DNA of 64,000 nucleotides, from contig CALHVX010000073.1 in the NCBI GenBank assembly GCA_938036875.1, forward strand, positions 35,283 to 99,282. The letters run 5' to 3'. Under the pieces are notes generated by a model. It was not told the origin of the DNA. It did no database searches and saw nothing but the letters and a program-made list of their open reading frames with translations. The first letter of the stretch is position 1. Every line of letters starts with the position of its first letter. Below are positions 19,312 through 27,756 of this stretch, piece after piece. The translations under genes and the position numbers were made by a program. This DNA comes from an uncultured Pseudomonadales bacterium (GTDB lineage Bacteria; Pseudomonadota; Gammaproteobacteria; Pseudomonadales; Azotimanducaceae).

Positions 19312-20240
19312 AAGGTGTTTCCGTTTTCGTTAGTGTTGTTAGGAAAATCGCCCGCTTTTAGCAGCATCGATGGGATTGGTTTGCCCAGCACGTCTTGTAC
19401 CCAAGCCGCGGCAACCAAAAGTTGCTCAAGGTTCAAATCGTGGCCCACATTCATCCTGTTCAGCAGGTAAGCCAAGTCTTCGGTCGCTATATTGCCGGTT
19501 GCATTAGGCGCGAAGGGACAACCGCCGATCCCACCAATGCTGGCATCTAAAGTAGTCACACCAGCGGCAACCGCCGCGTAAGCATTGGCAATACCCGTAT
19601 TTCGGGTGTCGTGAAAATGGGCTCGCAGCGGTATATCCGGTCCTAACGCGTCTTTTAGCGCTAAGAACCGCTCCGTTACTTGGGTTGGCACGCCAACGCC
19701 AATGGTGTCGGCCAATGCAATTTCTAAGGGCTGCTCATCCGCTAGAGACTTAGCAATATCCACCAGCGCCGCGGTTTCTACGTCCCCTTCAAATGGACAA
19801 CCAAAGGCAACCGCAATGGTCACTTGGGCACGAAAGCCACGTTGCCGAGCATCTTTAAGAACACGTCTTGCCATCGCCACATTGTCAGCAATGCTCATGC
19901 CTTGATTGCGCTCGCCAAAGGTATCCGTAGCCGGAACCACTAGCCCCGCCTCATGTAATCGCTCGGTGGCTAGTAAACGCTCATAGCCTCGCTCGTTTAG
20001 CACCAGGCCGGTATAGATCACACCTGCAGCGTCTGGCAAACCGGCACAAACCGCCTCCGCATCCGCCATCTGAGGTACCCGCTTGGGATGGACAAAACTG
20101 GTCACCTCAATCCGCTTGGCGCCCGCTTGCAACCCATGCGCCACTAGCTGCAGCTTTTGCTCAGTGCGGAGCAGCTCTGGCTCATTCTGCAGCCCGTCTC
20201 GTGGGCTAACCTCCATGATGGTGACCTGCTCTAACATCAT
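19308..20240 (-). CDS. Hydroxymethylglutaryl-CoA lyase-like enzyme
   Basis: A 310-residue DRE-TIM metallolyase. The signature MEVSPRDGLQNEPE (residues 9-22) gives the metal and substrate residues Arg-Asp, EVTSFVHPKRVPQMAD follows, RAHFHDTRNTG carries the His-x-His metal ligands and SIGGIGGCPFAPNATGN the catalytic cysteine loop, all as in HMG-CoA lyase. The known reaction splits 3-hydroxy-3-methylglutaryl-CoA into acetoacetate and acetyl-CoA in leucine breakdown. The usual neighbours (isovaleryl-CoA dehydrogenase, methylcrotonyl-CoA carboxylase) are not present, so a related 3-hydroxyacyl-CoA may be the substrate here. First gene of the operon with the acyl-CoA dehydrogenase (four-base overlap). 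Confidence 0.88.
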   Translation of the reverse strand: MMLEQVTIMEVSPRDGLQNEPELLRTEQKLQLVAHGLQAGAKRIEVTSFVHPKRVPQMADAEAVCAGLPDAAGVIYTGLVLNERGYERLLATERLHEAGLVVPATDTFGERNQGMSIADNVAMARRVLKDARQRGFRAQVTIAVAFGCPFEGDVETAALVDIAKSLADEQPLEIALADTIGVGVPTQVTERFLALKDALGPDIPLRAHFHDTRNTGIANAYAAVAAGVTTLDASIGGIGGCPFAPNATGNIATEDLAYLLNRMNVGHDLNLEQLLVAAAWVQDVLGKPIPSMLLKAGDFPNNTNENGNTL

Positions 20241-20340
20241 TCTGGCACTCTAGAAATACCCGAGTATGATGACGACTAACCTGCACCCAGCGCAACCGCT
20301 GCGCACAACTCACTAATACTTGCCTACCTAAGGAGCCCGC

Positions 20341-20967
20341 ATGTCCAACTTGTTGTATCTAAACGCATCTCCCCGCGGCGAACAGTCCGCTTCCACCCAA
20401 GCTGCCCAGCTCTACTTGGATGCCCTGCCAAGCTCTGTGCAGGTGACCAGGGTTAATCTGTTTGAAGCGCAACTCCCCGAGTTCACTCCAGTACTAGCCG
20501 AAGCCAAGCAGCAGGTCACTATGGGGCAAAGCTTAAGCGGAGATGCAAAGGCTGAGTGGGCAGCGATCACACAACTGGTCACCCAATTTTTGGCGGCCGA
20601 CCACTACTTGCTAGCAGTTCCCATGTGGAACTTCAGCGTGCCGTACAAGCTAAAGCAATATATCGACCTGATCACCCACCCGAACCTGACTTTTGCCATG
20701 GGTGAGAAAGGCATGCAGGGGCTCGCCAGCGGCAATGCGGTGGTCGTCTACTCCAGAGGCGGCGACTACAGCCCCAAAGACGGCAAACCTGACCCCTTCG
20801 ACTTTCAATCCCCCTACCTCGCCGCGTGGTTCGGCTTGGTCGGCTTAGGACCGGTGACGGATGTGCTGGTGCAACGAACCATGGCTGGACCCAATGCCAC
20901 CGCTGATGCGGTGGCTGGTGCTAAAGACCAACTGATCAGCCTGGCGCAATCGCTAGCGACTAACTAG
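20341..20967 (+). CDS. azoR: FMN-dependent NADH-azoreductase
   Basis: A 208-residue flavodoxin-fold quinone/azo reductase. The N-terminal FMN-phosphate loop is LNASPRGEQSAS, then the family marker PMWNFSVPYKLKQYID, which lines the flavin, and SRGGDYSP in the third loop. Length and motifs agree with AzoR. The enzyme reduces quinones and azo compounds by two electrons, commonly a defence against electrophilic quinones. The start ATG follows AAGGAG at good distance. Its last four bases overlap the monooxygenase gene on the other strand. Confidence 0.92.
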   Translation: MSNLLYLNASPRGEQSASTQAAQLYLDALPSSVQVTRVNLFEAQLPEFTPVLAEAKQQVTMGQSLSGDAKAEWAAITQLVTQFLAADHYLLAVPMWNFSVPYKLKQYIDLITHPNLTFAMGEKGMQGLASGNAVVVYSRGGDYSPKDGKPDPFDFQSPYLAAWFGLVGLGPVTDVLVQRTMAGPNATADAVAGAKDQLISLAQSLATN

Positions 20968-22556
20968 GCACTTAGCGCAAAACCTTCGTAACCGTTGTCG
21001 ACAATCTCTTGGCAACGCTCAGCATAAGGTGCAAAGCCTAGATAAGGCATAAACACGCGTGGCTTGCCGGGCACGTTGGCGCCCAAATACCACGAGTTGC
21101 AGTTGGGATAGAGACTGGTGTTACCCACTTCATTGACGTGAGCCACCCATGCCTCTTGTGCGTCGGGTTGCGCATCAATGCTCACCGCACCTTGCTCGTT
21201 CACGTACTTGATGCAATCGGCGATCCAATTCACGTGATGCTCGATCGACGGCAACATGTTCGTCAACACCGAAGGGCTACCTGGACCGGTGACCGTAAAC
21301 AGGTTCGGAAAGCCAGCAACCGCCAGGCCCAAATAAGTTTTAGGACCTTCTGCCCAGGCGCTTTGTAGGGTTTGGCCTTCACGTCCACGGATATCAATCT
21401 TCATGACCGCACCCGTCATGGCATCAAAGCCGGTCGCATAGACAATGCAATCCACATCGTATTGAGCGTCAGCGGTGGCAATGCCGCTAGCATTGATGCT
21501 GGTAATAGGGCTTTCACGCAGATCCACCAAACTCACGTGCTCTTGGTTGTAGGTATCGTAATAGTTGGTATCAACACACAAACGTTTGCAGCCTACCACG
21601 CTGCTGGGTGAGAGCTTCTGTGCAAGCTCGGGATCTTTGACCATGTCCTGGATCTTGCCGCGCACAAAATCACCCGCATATTCATTGGCTTTTGGATCAA
21701 AGAGCAAATCTGCAAAGGCTGCCATAAATGGTAAGCCCCCGCGTGCCCAACGGGATTCAAACTCCGCATTACGCTCGGCTTCGCTGACCTCAAGTGCGTT
21801 TGCTTCGTTGTAACCAAAGTTGGCATTGAACGCGGTGAGTTTATTCTCCGCCCGAAACTCTGCGTAACGATCTTTAATCGACTTTACATAAACGGGATCC
21901 AACGGTTGGTTGTGTGCTGGAATCGAAAAATTTGGTGAACGCTGAAACACAGTCAACGCTTGGGCTTGCGCAGCGATCAGCGGGATGCTTTGAATAGCCG
22001 ATGAGCCGGTGCCAATCACAGCCACGCGCTTGCCGCTAAAGTCGACCGGCTCATGGGGCCATTGGCCGGTGTGATAAGCCTCTCCAGCAAAGGTATCGAT
22101 GCCATCAATCTCAGGCATGTTGGCCGACGATAAGCAGCCGGTTGCCATGACCACATACTGCGCAGAAATCTGCTGCCCATCATCGGTACTGACCAACCAA
22201 CGTTGGCTTTGCTCATCAAAATGTGCCGCGTTAACCCGGGTCTCAAATTGAATGTCGCGGCGTAGATCAAACCGATCGGCCACCGTATTGATGTACTTCA
22301 AGATTTCCGGCTGGGTGGCGTAGCGCTCTGACCACTCCCACTCTTGCTGCAGCTCTTCAGAGAACTGATAAGAGTACTCCATGCTTTCGATGTCGCAGCG
22401 TGCCCCTGGATAGCGATTCCAGAACCAGGTGCCGCCCACACCGCTACCGGCTTCAATAATTCGTGCTTGCAGACCCAAGCCGCGCATCCGGTGAAGCATA
22501 TAAAGACCAGCAAAGCCGGCACCAACAATTATGGCGTCTTGTTGTGTTGTCCCCAT
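20964..22556 (-). CDS. Type I Baeyer-Villiger monooxygenase (flavin-binding)
   Basis: A 530-residue flavoprotein. FAD motif IIVGAGFAGLYMLHRM (about 9-24), GVGGTWFWNRYPGARCD, the Baeyer-Villiger fingerprint read here as FAGEAYHTGQWP (about 149-160), then the NADPH motif VAVIGTGSSAIQSIP (about 170-184), and YATGFD near the C-terminus. These enzymes insert oxygen next to a ketone, turning cyclic ketones into lactones. The length and motif order are close to cyclohexanone and steroid-type monooxygenases. Substrate not determinable; a catabolic role for cyclic ketones fits the neighbourhood. Upstream (22557-22690) holds only intergenic sequence leading to the cobalamin riboswitch on the other strand. 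Confidence 0.92.
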   Translation of the reverse strand: MGTTQQDAIIVGAGFAGLYMLHRMRGLGLQARIIEAGSGVGGTWFWNRYPGARCDIESMEYSYQFSEELQQEWEWSERYATQPEILKYINTVADRFDLRRDIQFETRVNAAHFDEQSQRWLVSTDDGQQISAQYVVMATGCLSSANMPEIDGIDTFAGEAYHTGQWPHEPVDFSGKRVAVIGTGSSAIQSIPLIAAQAQALTVFQRSPNFSIPAHNQPLDPVYVKSIKDRYAEFRAENKLTAFNANFGYNEANALEVSEAERNAEFESRWARGGLPFMAAFADLLFDPKANEYAGDFVRGKIQDMVKDPELAQKLSPSSVVGCKRLCVDTNYYDTYNQEHVSLVDLRESPITSINASGIATADAQYDVDCIVYATGFDAMTGAVMKIDIRGREGQTLQSAWAEGPKTYLGLAVAGFPNLFTVTGPGSPSVLTNMLPSIEHHVNWIADCIKYVNEQGAVSIDAQPDAQEAWVAHVNEVGNTSLYPNCNSWYLGANVPGKPRVFMPYLGFAPYAERCQEIVDNGYEGFALSA

Positions 22557-22694
22557 GAATCTCCCCTTGGTTATCTCTCAATCCCCGAGTATAACCCCAT
22601 CTTCTCAAGTACGCCGTTTGCTAAGCATCTCAGCCCCAAACCTCTCTCAGGCTGCACTTTAGGCAGATGACGCGCTATACTCCGCTCCCGGCGC

Positions 22695-22868
22695 AATCTG
22701 CGTCGAACGCTCTAAGTGCTCGGGAAATCGGTGTAAATCCGATACTGTCCTCGCAACGGTAAATGAGTGTTTGCCATCACTAGCCACTGTGGCCACCAGA
22801 ACCTAAGGGTTCTTAGTCCACGGGAAGGCGATTGCAAACCAGCCCTCATGAGTCCGGAGACCGGCTTA
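22695..22868 (+). promoter_or_regulatory. Cobalamin (adenosylcobalamin-type) riboswitch
   Basis: The conserved core is visible as CGGGAAATCGGTGTAAATCC (22721-22740), followed by GATACTGTCCTCGCAACGGT (22741-22760). Further on come the GGGAAGGCGATTGCAAACC segment and the B12 box GAGTCCGGAGACCGGC (22850-22865). Ends are approximate. It directly precedes the BtuB-like receptor gene (ATG 22920). A 5-bp hairpin, CGAAC (22872-22876) with GTTCG (22886-22890), lies between the B12 box and the start and may belong to the expression platform. Known members shut off expression when cobalamin is abundant. Confidence 0.93.
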
Positions 22869-22919
22869 GTGCGAACTTTCACGCCGTTCGAGGATCAACG
22901 GTTAGCCCGAGAACTCAAC

Positions 22920-24818
22920 ATGAATACCACTACCAAACGACCGTCTTCATTGCCATGGAGACGCGCTTTCACTTATGCCTGCGCACTTTCCTTTGCTACC
23001 CAAGCTTTTGCTGCCAATATCGATAACCAACCCATCGAAGAAATCACGGTCACCGCACACCGCATCCCCATACCGGCGGTGCCAACGGTGGAAGTCATTA
23101 ACCAAGAGGCCATCGAGCAGCGCGGACGTTCGGTTGGCCCCGATGTGCTGGCGACGCTGCCGGGACTCGCTATTAGCCGCAACGGCGCTTTTGGTAGCCA
23201 AGCACAAATTCGAGTGCGTGGCTCAGAAGCGAACCATCTACAAGTCCTAGTGGATGGCATAGAGATCAACGACCCAGCCATTGGTTCCGAATACAACTTC
23301 GGCAACTTGAACCTGACAGGCATCAACCGTATTGAGTATGCACCAGGCGCCCAATCCTCGCTGTGGGGCAGTGATGCTGTGGCTGGCGTGTTGAACTTTG
23401 TTAGCACACCAAATCGCCAGCGTCGTGAGATCGCCATCACGGGCGGTTCGTTCAATACTTGGCAAGCCCAAACGACTTTTGCCGATGTCACCGACAACGG
23501 CTACTACTCACTATCGGGTAGCTTCTACGATACCGACGGCACCAACAACGCGCTAACCGGCAACGAAGACGACGGCTTCAGCAGCAGCAACATTCACTTT
23601 ACCCACGGCATCAACGGCGAGCGCTACAGCACTCAGTTTGTCCTTCGCTATGGCGACGCAAAGTTTGATACGGACCCTGCCCCCTTCCCCATTTCGGTGC
23701 CTATCGATGGCGACCAACGCACTGATCACAAAGAGCTAGCGGCTAAGTTCGAGATCTCCGCAAATCGAAGCGGCCATCTTTGGCAACCATCTCTAGTCGT
23801 TACCTTTCTAGACACTGAAAACGACAATCGCCGAGATGGTGTGCTAACAGATACGGTGAATGGTCAGCGTTTAAGGGTGAGCTTCAAGAACCACTGGCGG
23901 CTAAGCGAACAGCAGCTGTGGACGGCCATCATCGAGCGTGAAGAAGAAAAGTTCGATCAAACCGGCGCCATCAGCTTCTTCGGCGATCCCAACCAATCTC
24001 AAGATGGGACCACGGATAGCTTGTCCATTGAGCACGTGGGCAACTGGGGCAGCTTGCAGACCGCTATCTCTGGACGCTTTGATAGCAACGATGACTTCGA
24101 GGATACCTTCAGCTACCGACTAGCAGCACGCTATCAAATCCAAGATAACCTACAGGCGTTTGCCGCCTACGGCACCGGCATCAAGAACCCATCTTTCTAC
24201 GAACGGTTCGGTTTTACGCCGGGCAACTTTAGTGGCAACGCCGATCTCGACCCCGAAGAGAACGAGCATGCCAGCATTGGGCTTGAATTCCAGACCAAGG
24301 TTCATCGGTTGCAACTCACCTTGTTCCAAGACACGCTCAAAGATGAGATCAACGGCTTTGTTTTTACCTCAACGCCTGGGGTTTTTACGGCTAGCAACCT
24401 AGCAGATGACAGCGACCGGCAAGGCGCTGAGCTGCAAGGCAGCACCCAACTGGCGGGTTTCGATATCAGCGCCGGCTATACCTACCTAGATGCCGAAGAC
24501 CCCAACGGCCAAATTGAGCTACGTCGCCCGGAACATAGTGGGCACCTACAAATTGGTCATCGCTTCGCGGGGGACAGAGGCTACCTTCAGGTAGGCAGCA
24601 TCTTCACAGGTGAGCAAGAAGACACAGATTTTCGTACCTTCACGCCGGTAACGCTGGACAACTACAACCGGGTGCATTTGAATGCCAGCTACGCCGCAAC
24701 CAACAATCTGACCCTGAAAGCTCGGGTGGAAAACGCACTAGATGATGAAACCGAAGATGTGTTTATGTTCCGTCCACCACAGCGAGCGGTGTACTTCACG
24801 ATACAAGCCAACCTCTAA
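22920..24818 (+). CDS. btuB: TonB-dependent vitamin B12 receptor (BtuB-like)
   Basis: Start chosen at ATG 22920. The frame is open from 22767, but that upstream part is the riboswitch, and starting at 22920 gives a proper signal peptide ending in AFA. The mature protein begins with a TonB-box-like segment (EEITVTAHRIP), then the plug domain (LPGLAISRNG, IRVRGSEANHLQVLVDGI, GAQSSLWGSDAVAGVLNF) and a 22-strand barrel ending in the aromatic YFTIQANL. At 632 residues it matches BtuB-type receptors. It takes up cobalamins or cobinamide through the outer membrane. Control by the riboswitch strongly supports the substrate. Confidence 0.92.
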   Translation: MNTTTKRPSSLPWRRAFTYACALSFATQAFAANIDNQPIEEITVTAHRIPIPAVPTVEVINQEAIEQRGRSVGPDVLATLPGLAISRNGAFGSQAQIRVRGSEANHLQVLVDGIEINDPAIGSEYNFGNLNLTGINRIEYAPGAQSSLWGSDAVAGVLNFVSTPNRQRREIAITGGSFNTWQAQTTFADVTDNGYYSLSGSFYDTDGTNNALTGNEDDGFSSSNIHFTHGINGERYSTQFVLRYGDAKFDTDPAPFPISVPIDGDQRTDHKELAAKFEISANRSGHLWQPSLVVTFLDTENDNRRDGVLTDTVNGQRLRVSFKNHWRLSEQQLWTAIIEREEEKFDQTGAISFFGDPNQSQDGTTDSLSIEHVGNWGSLQTAISGRFDSNDDFEDTFSYRLAARYQIQDNLQAFAAYGTGIKNPSFYERFGFTPGNFSGNADLDPEENEHASIGLEFQTKVHRLQLTLFQDTLKDEINGFVFTSTPGVFTASNLADDSDRQGAELQGSTQLAGFDISAGYTYLDAEDPNGQIELRRPEHSGHLQIGHRFAGDRGYLQVGSIFTGEQEDTDFRTFTPVTLDNYNRVHLNASYAATNNLTLKARVENALDDETEDVFMFRPPQRAVYFTIQANL

Positions 24819-24854
24819 CGCTCAAAGCCTGAACCAATACCATGAGTTAAAACA

Positions 24855-25766
24855 TTGACTAAGGTATTGGTTCTTGGTGGCGCTGGCTTCATTGGTCGCC
24901 ACGCCTGCCTCGCCCTGCATCAAGCCGGTGCCAACCTGGTCATCGGCAGTCGACATCCTGATCAGATAGAACCCCGACTTGCCCCAGAACTCTGGGGCTA
25001 CGAGCGACGCCAAGTGCGCGTTGATCAACTCACCGAGCCCAAGGCTTGGACGAGCCTGCTAGAAGATATCGACGTTGTTCTCAATTGTGTTGGCATTCTG
25101 CGCCAACGCGGTGCCCAGACCTACCAGCGTGTGCACTGCGATGGTCCGGCGGCGCTCGCCAAATACGCAGAGCAATCGAATCTACGCTTCATCCAAGTGT
25201 CCGCCCTGGGACTGAAGCCTAACGCCAAGAGCCGTTTCCTTTCGTCCAAGTTGCTCGGTGAGCAAGCTATCCAAAGCACCACAGCTGACTGGATTTTAGT
25301 CCGGCCCTCATTGCTTGATGGCGAAGGTGGCTACGGTGCTTGGTGGCTGCGCGCCGTTGCTAAGCTGCCACTCTTCGTGGTGCCAGCAGACGCCAAGGGT
25401 ATGCTGGCCGCCCTTGATGTTGGTGAACTCGGCGAAGCCTTAGCCACTCTATGCCTAGGTTCAGCCGAACAACTGCAGCTCAAGCAATCACGCGAGTTCG
25501 ACCTTGGTGGACCAATGGCGCTAAGCTTCCGTGAGCACATCGAATCCCTGCGTCGCAGTCACACCGACACCAAAGCTCTGTGCATCACAATTCCTGGAAT
25601 AATTGCGCGCTTGGGAGCACACCTTTGCGATTTACTCCACGCAACACCCTTTTCTTTTGGGCATTGGGAGCTGCTGCAACAAGACAACAAACCCAAGATA
25701 AATCGTCTTGCCGAGCTGCTCGGTCGCCCTCCTAAACCTGTAGGCATTGGAGAGCTGAAACCTTGA
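24855..25766 (+). CDS. NAD(P)-binding epimerase-like protein (NDUFA9/complex I assembly type)
   Basis: A 303-residue extended/atypical SDR starting with TTG. The cofactor motif VLVLGGAGFIGRHACLAL is at residues 4-21. The active-site tyrosine of classical members is not in a YxxxK context (SRFLSSKLLGEQA instead), as in the atypical NDUFA9-like group, so catalysis is doubtful. FDLGGP and the C-terminal helices are also usual for that group. It follows btuB by 36 bp and overlaps the HAD gene, so it may be read in part from the riboswitch promoter. Function unknown; quinone-biosynthesis or sugar-nucleotide roles are alternatives. Confidence 0.82.
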   Translation: MTKVLVLGGAGFIGRHACLALHQAGANLVIGSRHPDQIEPRLAPELWGYERRQVRVDQLTEPKAWTSLLEDIDVVLNCVGILRQRGAQTYQRVHCDGPAALAKYAEQSNLRFIQVSALGLKPNAKSRFLSSKLLGEQAIQSTTADWILVRPSLLDGEGGYGAWWLRAVAKLPLFVVPADAKGMLAALDVGELGEALATLCLGSAEQLQLKQSREFDLGGPMALSFREHIESLRRSHTDTKALCITIPGIIARLGAHLCDLLHATPFSFGHWELLQQDNKPKINRLAELLGRPPKPVGIGELKP

Positions 25767-26413
25767 AGTCGTACATACTGTGGGACAACGATGGAGTACT
25801 GGTACATACCGAACCTTGGTACTTCGAAGCAACGCGCCGTTGCATCAAACCACTAGGCGTTGAGCTCACCGAGCAACACTATCTGCACGATATGCCCATT
25901 GGTCGCACCGCCTGGGATCGTGCACGACAGCTTGGCGTGAGCGAGGCGGACATTGCGGCTCAGCGAGACCAACGCGACATTTTGTATCGAGAGTTCCTAC
26001 GTACCGAAGCCATAGAGATCGAGGGTGTAGAGTCCGTATTAGCAACCCTAGCTGAGGACTATGGGATGGCCATTGTCACCACCGCCAAAAAGCGCGACTT
26101 TGAGCTGATTCACCGCCATCGAAACCTCAGCTCACACATGCACTTTGTCTTGACGAACGGCGATTACACAAACGCCAAACCCGCACCAGACCCTTACCTT
26201 GCCGCGCTCGAACGCTTCAATGCAGCGCCAGCACAAGCGATTGCGGTCGAAGATTCAGAGCGGGGGTTAAAATCCGCGGTTGCGGCAGGAATCGATTGTG
26301 TGATCGTCGCTAACAACTTTATACGCGGGCAAAACTTTTCGGCCGCTAAGTATCAAATTGATTCTTTGGCGGAGCTGCCACCACTTCTCCAACGGTTGAA
26401 CAACAACTCATGA
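25763..26413 (+). CDS. HAD-superfamily phosphatase/phosphoglucomutase-like hydrolase
   Basis: A 216-residue HAD hydrolase starting with TTG inside the previous stop. Motif I is YILWDNDGVLVHTEPWY; note Trp-Asp-Asn-Asp, with the nucleophile Asp kept. Motif II is IVTTAKKRD, motif III Lys lies in NAKPAPDPY and motif IV is VEDSERGLKSAVAAG. Alpha-helical C1 cap, subfamily IA, as in beta-phosphoglucomutase and phosphoglycolate phosphatase. Substrate unknown. Translationally coupled to both neighbours (four-base overlaps), so it is part of a three-gene unit behind btuB. Confidence 0.88.
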   Translation: MKSYILWDNDGVLVHTEPWYFEATRRCIKPLGVELTEQHYLHDMPIGRTAWDRARQLGVSEADIAAQRDQRDILYREFLRTEAIEIEGVESVLATLAEDYGMAIVTTAKKRDFELIHRHRNLSSHMHFVLTNGDYTNAKPAPDPYLAALERFNAAPAQAIAVEDSERGLKSAVAAGIDCVIVANNFIRGQNFSAAKYQIDSLAELPPLLQRLNNNS

Positions 26414-26955
26414 AAACGCGCGTTGTCACCCTAGCAACGCTGACCCTGCTCATGCTGTTGGTAACCAGCGCTGGTTTGCTCCTGCCCGGACTCACTCGCG
26501 AACTTGCATTGGTACCGCGAGAACTTGGTGCGCTGGTAGGCATAATCAGCATGCCGCTGGTCCACGCGTCCTGGTCTCACCTGTTCTCAAACCTGCCGCC
26601 GTTTTTGGTTCTGTCCGCATTGATACTGATCGGCACCCCGCGCTACTACCTGATCACCACCGCGTGCATCGTTGTACTGGGCGGGTTGCTGTTATGGCTG
26701 TTTGGTCGCGCGGGGTTTCACGTTGGTGCTAGCGGCCTGATATTTGGCTACTTTGGCTTTTTGTTAGCGCGAGGGTTCTACGATAGAAAGCTAGGGCCTG
26801 TATTGCTCGCTGCTGCTACCGCGCTACTCTACGGCAGCATGCTCTGGGGCGTGTTGCCAACCCAACCCGGGGTTTCTTGGGACGGCCACCTGGCGGGTTT
26901 AATCGGCGGCATAATCACTAGCCGCCTGGTCTTGCAGACACTCAGGCTGAAGTAA
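26410..26955 (+). CDS. Rhomboid-family intramembrane serine protease
   Basis: A 181-residue membrane protein with about six hydrophobic segments. Rhomboid marks: HASWSHLFSNLPPF in the second segment (the HxxxN-type oxyanion residues), FHVGASGLIFGYFGF with the catalytic Ser in GASG, and WDGHLAGLIGG with the catalytic His. This is the compact bacterial form lacking a cytosolic domain. It cleaves within transmembrane segments of unknown substrates. The start overlaps the HAD gene stop. It ends 15 bp before a convergent hydratase gene. Confidence 0.9.
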   Translation: MKTRVVTLATLTLLMLLVTSAGLLLPGLTRELALVPRELGALVGIISMPLVHASWSHLFSNLPPFLVLSALILIGTPRYYLITTACIVVLGGLLLWLFGRAGFHVGASGLIFGYFGFLLARGFYDRKLGPVLLAAATALLYGSMLWGVLPTQPGVSWDGHLAGLIGGIITSRLVLQTLRLK

Positions 26956-26969
26956 AGTACACCAACAGC

Positions 26970-27671
26970 TCAGCGCAGAATATTGATGCTCACTTTGCCG
27001 ATCTCCTGGAAGTCGCCGGTCCACAGACCAGCTGCCGGCTCTTTGACCTTACAGTAAGCCCCAGTAATCACCGTTTCTCCTTTACGCAAGGCGCAACCGA
27101 ACTGGTTCAATCGATTGGCCAGTAGCGCCAACGACTCAAAGTGATCATCGATGAAGCCCGCAGCAGCCACTCGATTCGCTTCACCCGCAGCACTGTGGAT
27201 GGACACCTCAAGCTGACTTGGATCCCAATCTTGGGGAACCGGCGCAGCCTCTCCCAACACGATACCCCAGTTCGATAAGTCATCGGCAATACGATCCGGG
27301 TGGCTGGCATCAGAACCTAGGCGAGATTGGTTCAATTCAAAACCGGCAGCGATCCAAACCGCCGCTCGCGCCTGGGCTGCGCTGACCGGCTGTCCGTTTT
27401 GCGGCACCAGATCTTGCTGCAGCACAAAACAAGCTTCCGTCTCGATCCCACCTGGCGCCATATCTTGCCATTGCAGATCTGCTCCGCTGGGTAAGATGCG
27501 ATCCGCTCGAACATACCCAAAGGCTCGAAACCCCTCACCAAACGCATCGCGTGACCCACCAGAGGTTTGACCTAACTTCCAACCACCCATAGCCACACCC
27601 TGTTCCTGCAAGGCGCGCATCTGTTCGACCTGACGCTGTTGCCCTGCATCTAACTCTGCAATCGTTGCCAT
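26970..27671 (-). CDS. 2-keto-4-pentenoate hydratase/fumarylacetoacetate hydrolase-like (MhpD type)
   Basis: A 233-residue member of the MhpD/FAH-like family. GWKLGQTS near the N-terminus, IETEACFVLQQDL with the metal-binding Glu pair, and a mid-protein VWIAAGFELNQSR are visible, with a GAYCKVKEPAAG segment where the family has its Gly-Thr substrate loop. Enzymes of this group hydrate 2-hydroxypentadienoates or decarboxylate oxalocrotonates at the end of meta-cleavage pathways. No ring-cleavage dioxygenase gene of the extradiol type lies next to it, so the pathway is open. Stands alone on its strand; its start faces the LLM oxidoreductase with an 85-bp divergent promoter region. Confidence 0.8.
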   Translation of the reverse strand: MATIAELDAGQQRQVEQMRALQEQGVAMGGWKLGQTSGGSRDAFGEGFRAFGYVRADRILPSGADLQWQDMAPGGIETEACFVLQQDLVPQNGQPVSAAQARAAVWIAAGFELNQSRLGSDASHPDRIADDLSNWGIVLGEAAPVPQDWDPSQLEVSIHSAAGEANRVAAAGFIDDHFESLALLANRLNQFGCALRKGETVITGAYCKVKEPAAGLWTGDFQEIGKVSINILR

Positions 27672-27756
27672 AACTTCTTAAGACCTGCCGGTGTCCAAAA
27701 AAGCCTACTCTAAGGCAAAACGTGGCCTGGGCAACATTGAGGTGTAGGATAAGCCG

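Noticed and set aside
22767..22919. N-terminal extension of the BtuB-like protein
   Set aside because: This stretch is the cobalamin riboswitch, and the protein has a proper signal peptide from ATG 22920.
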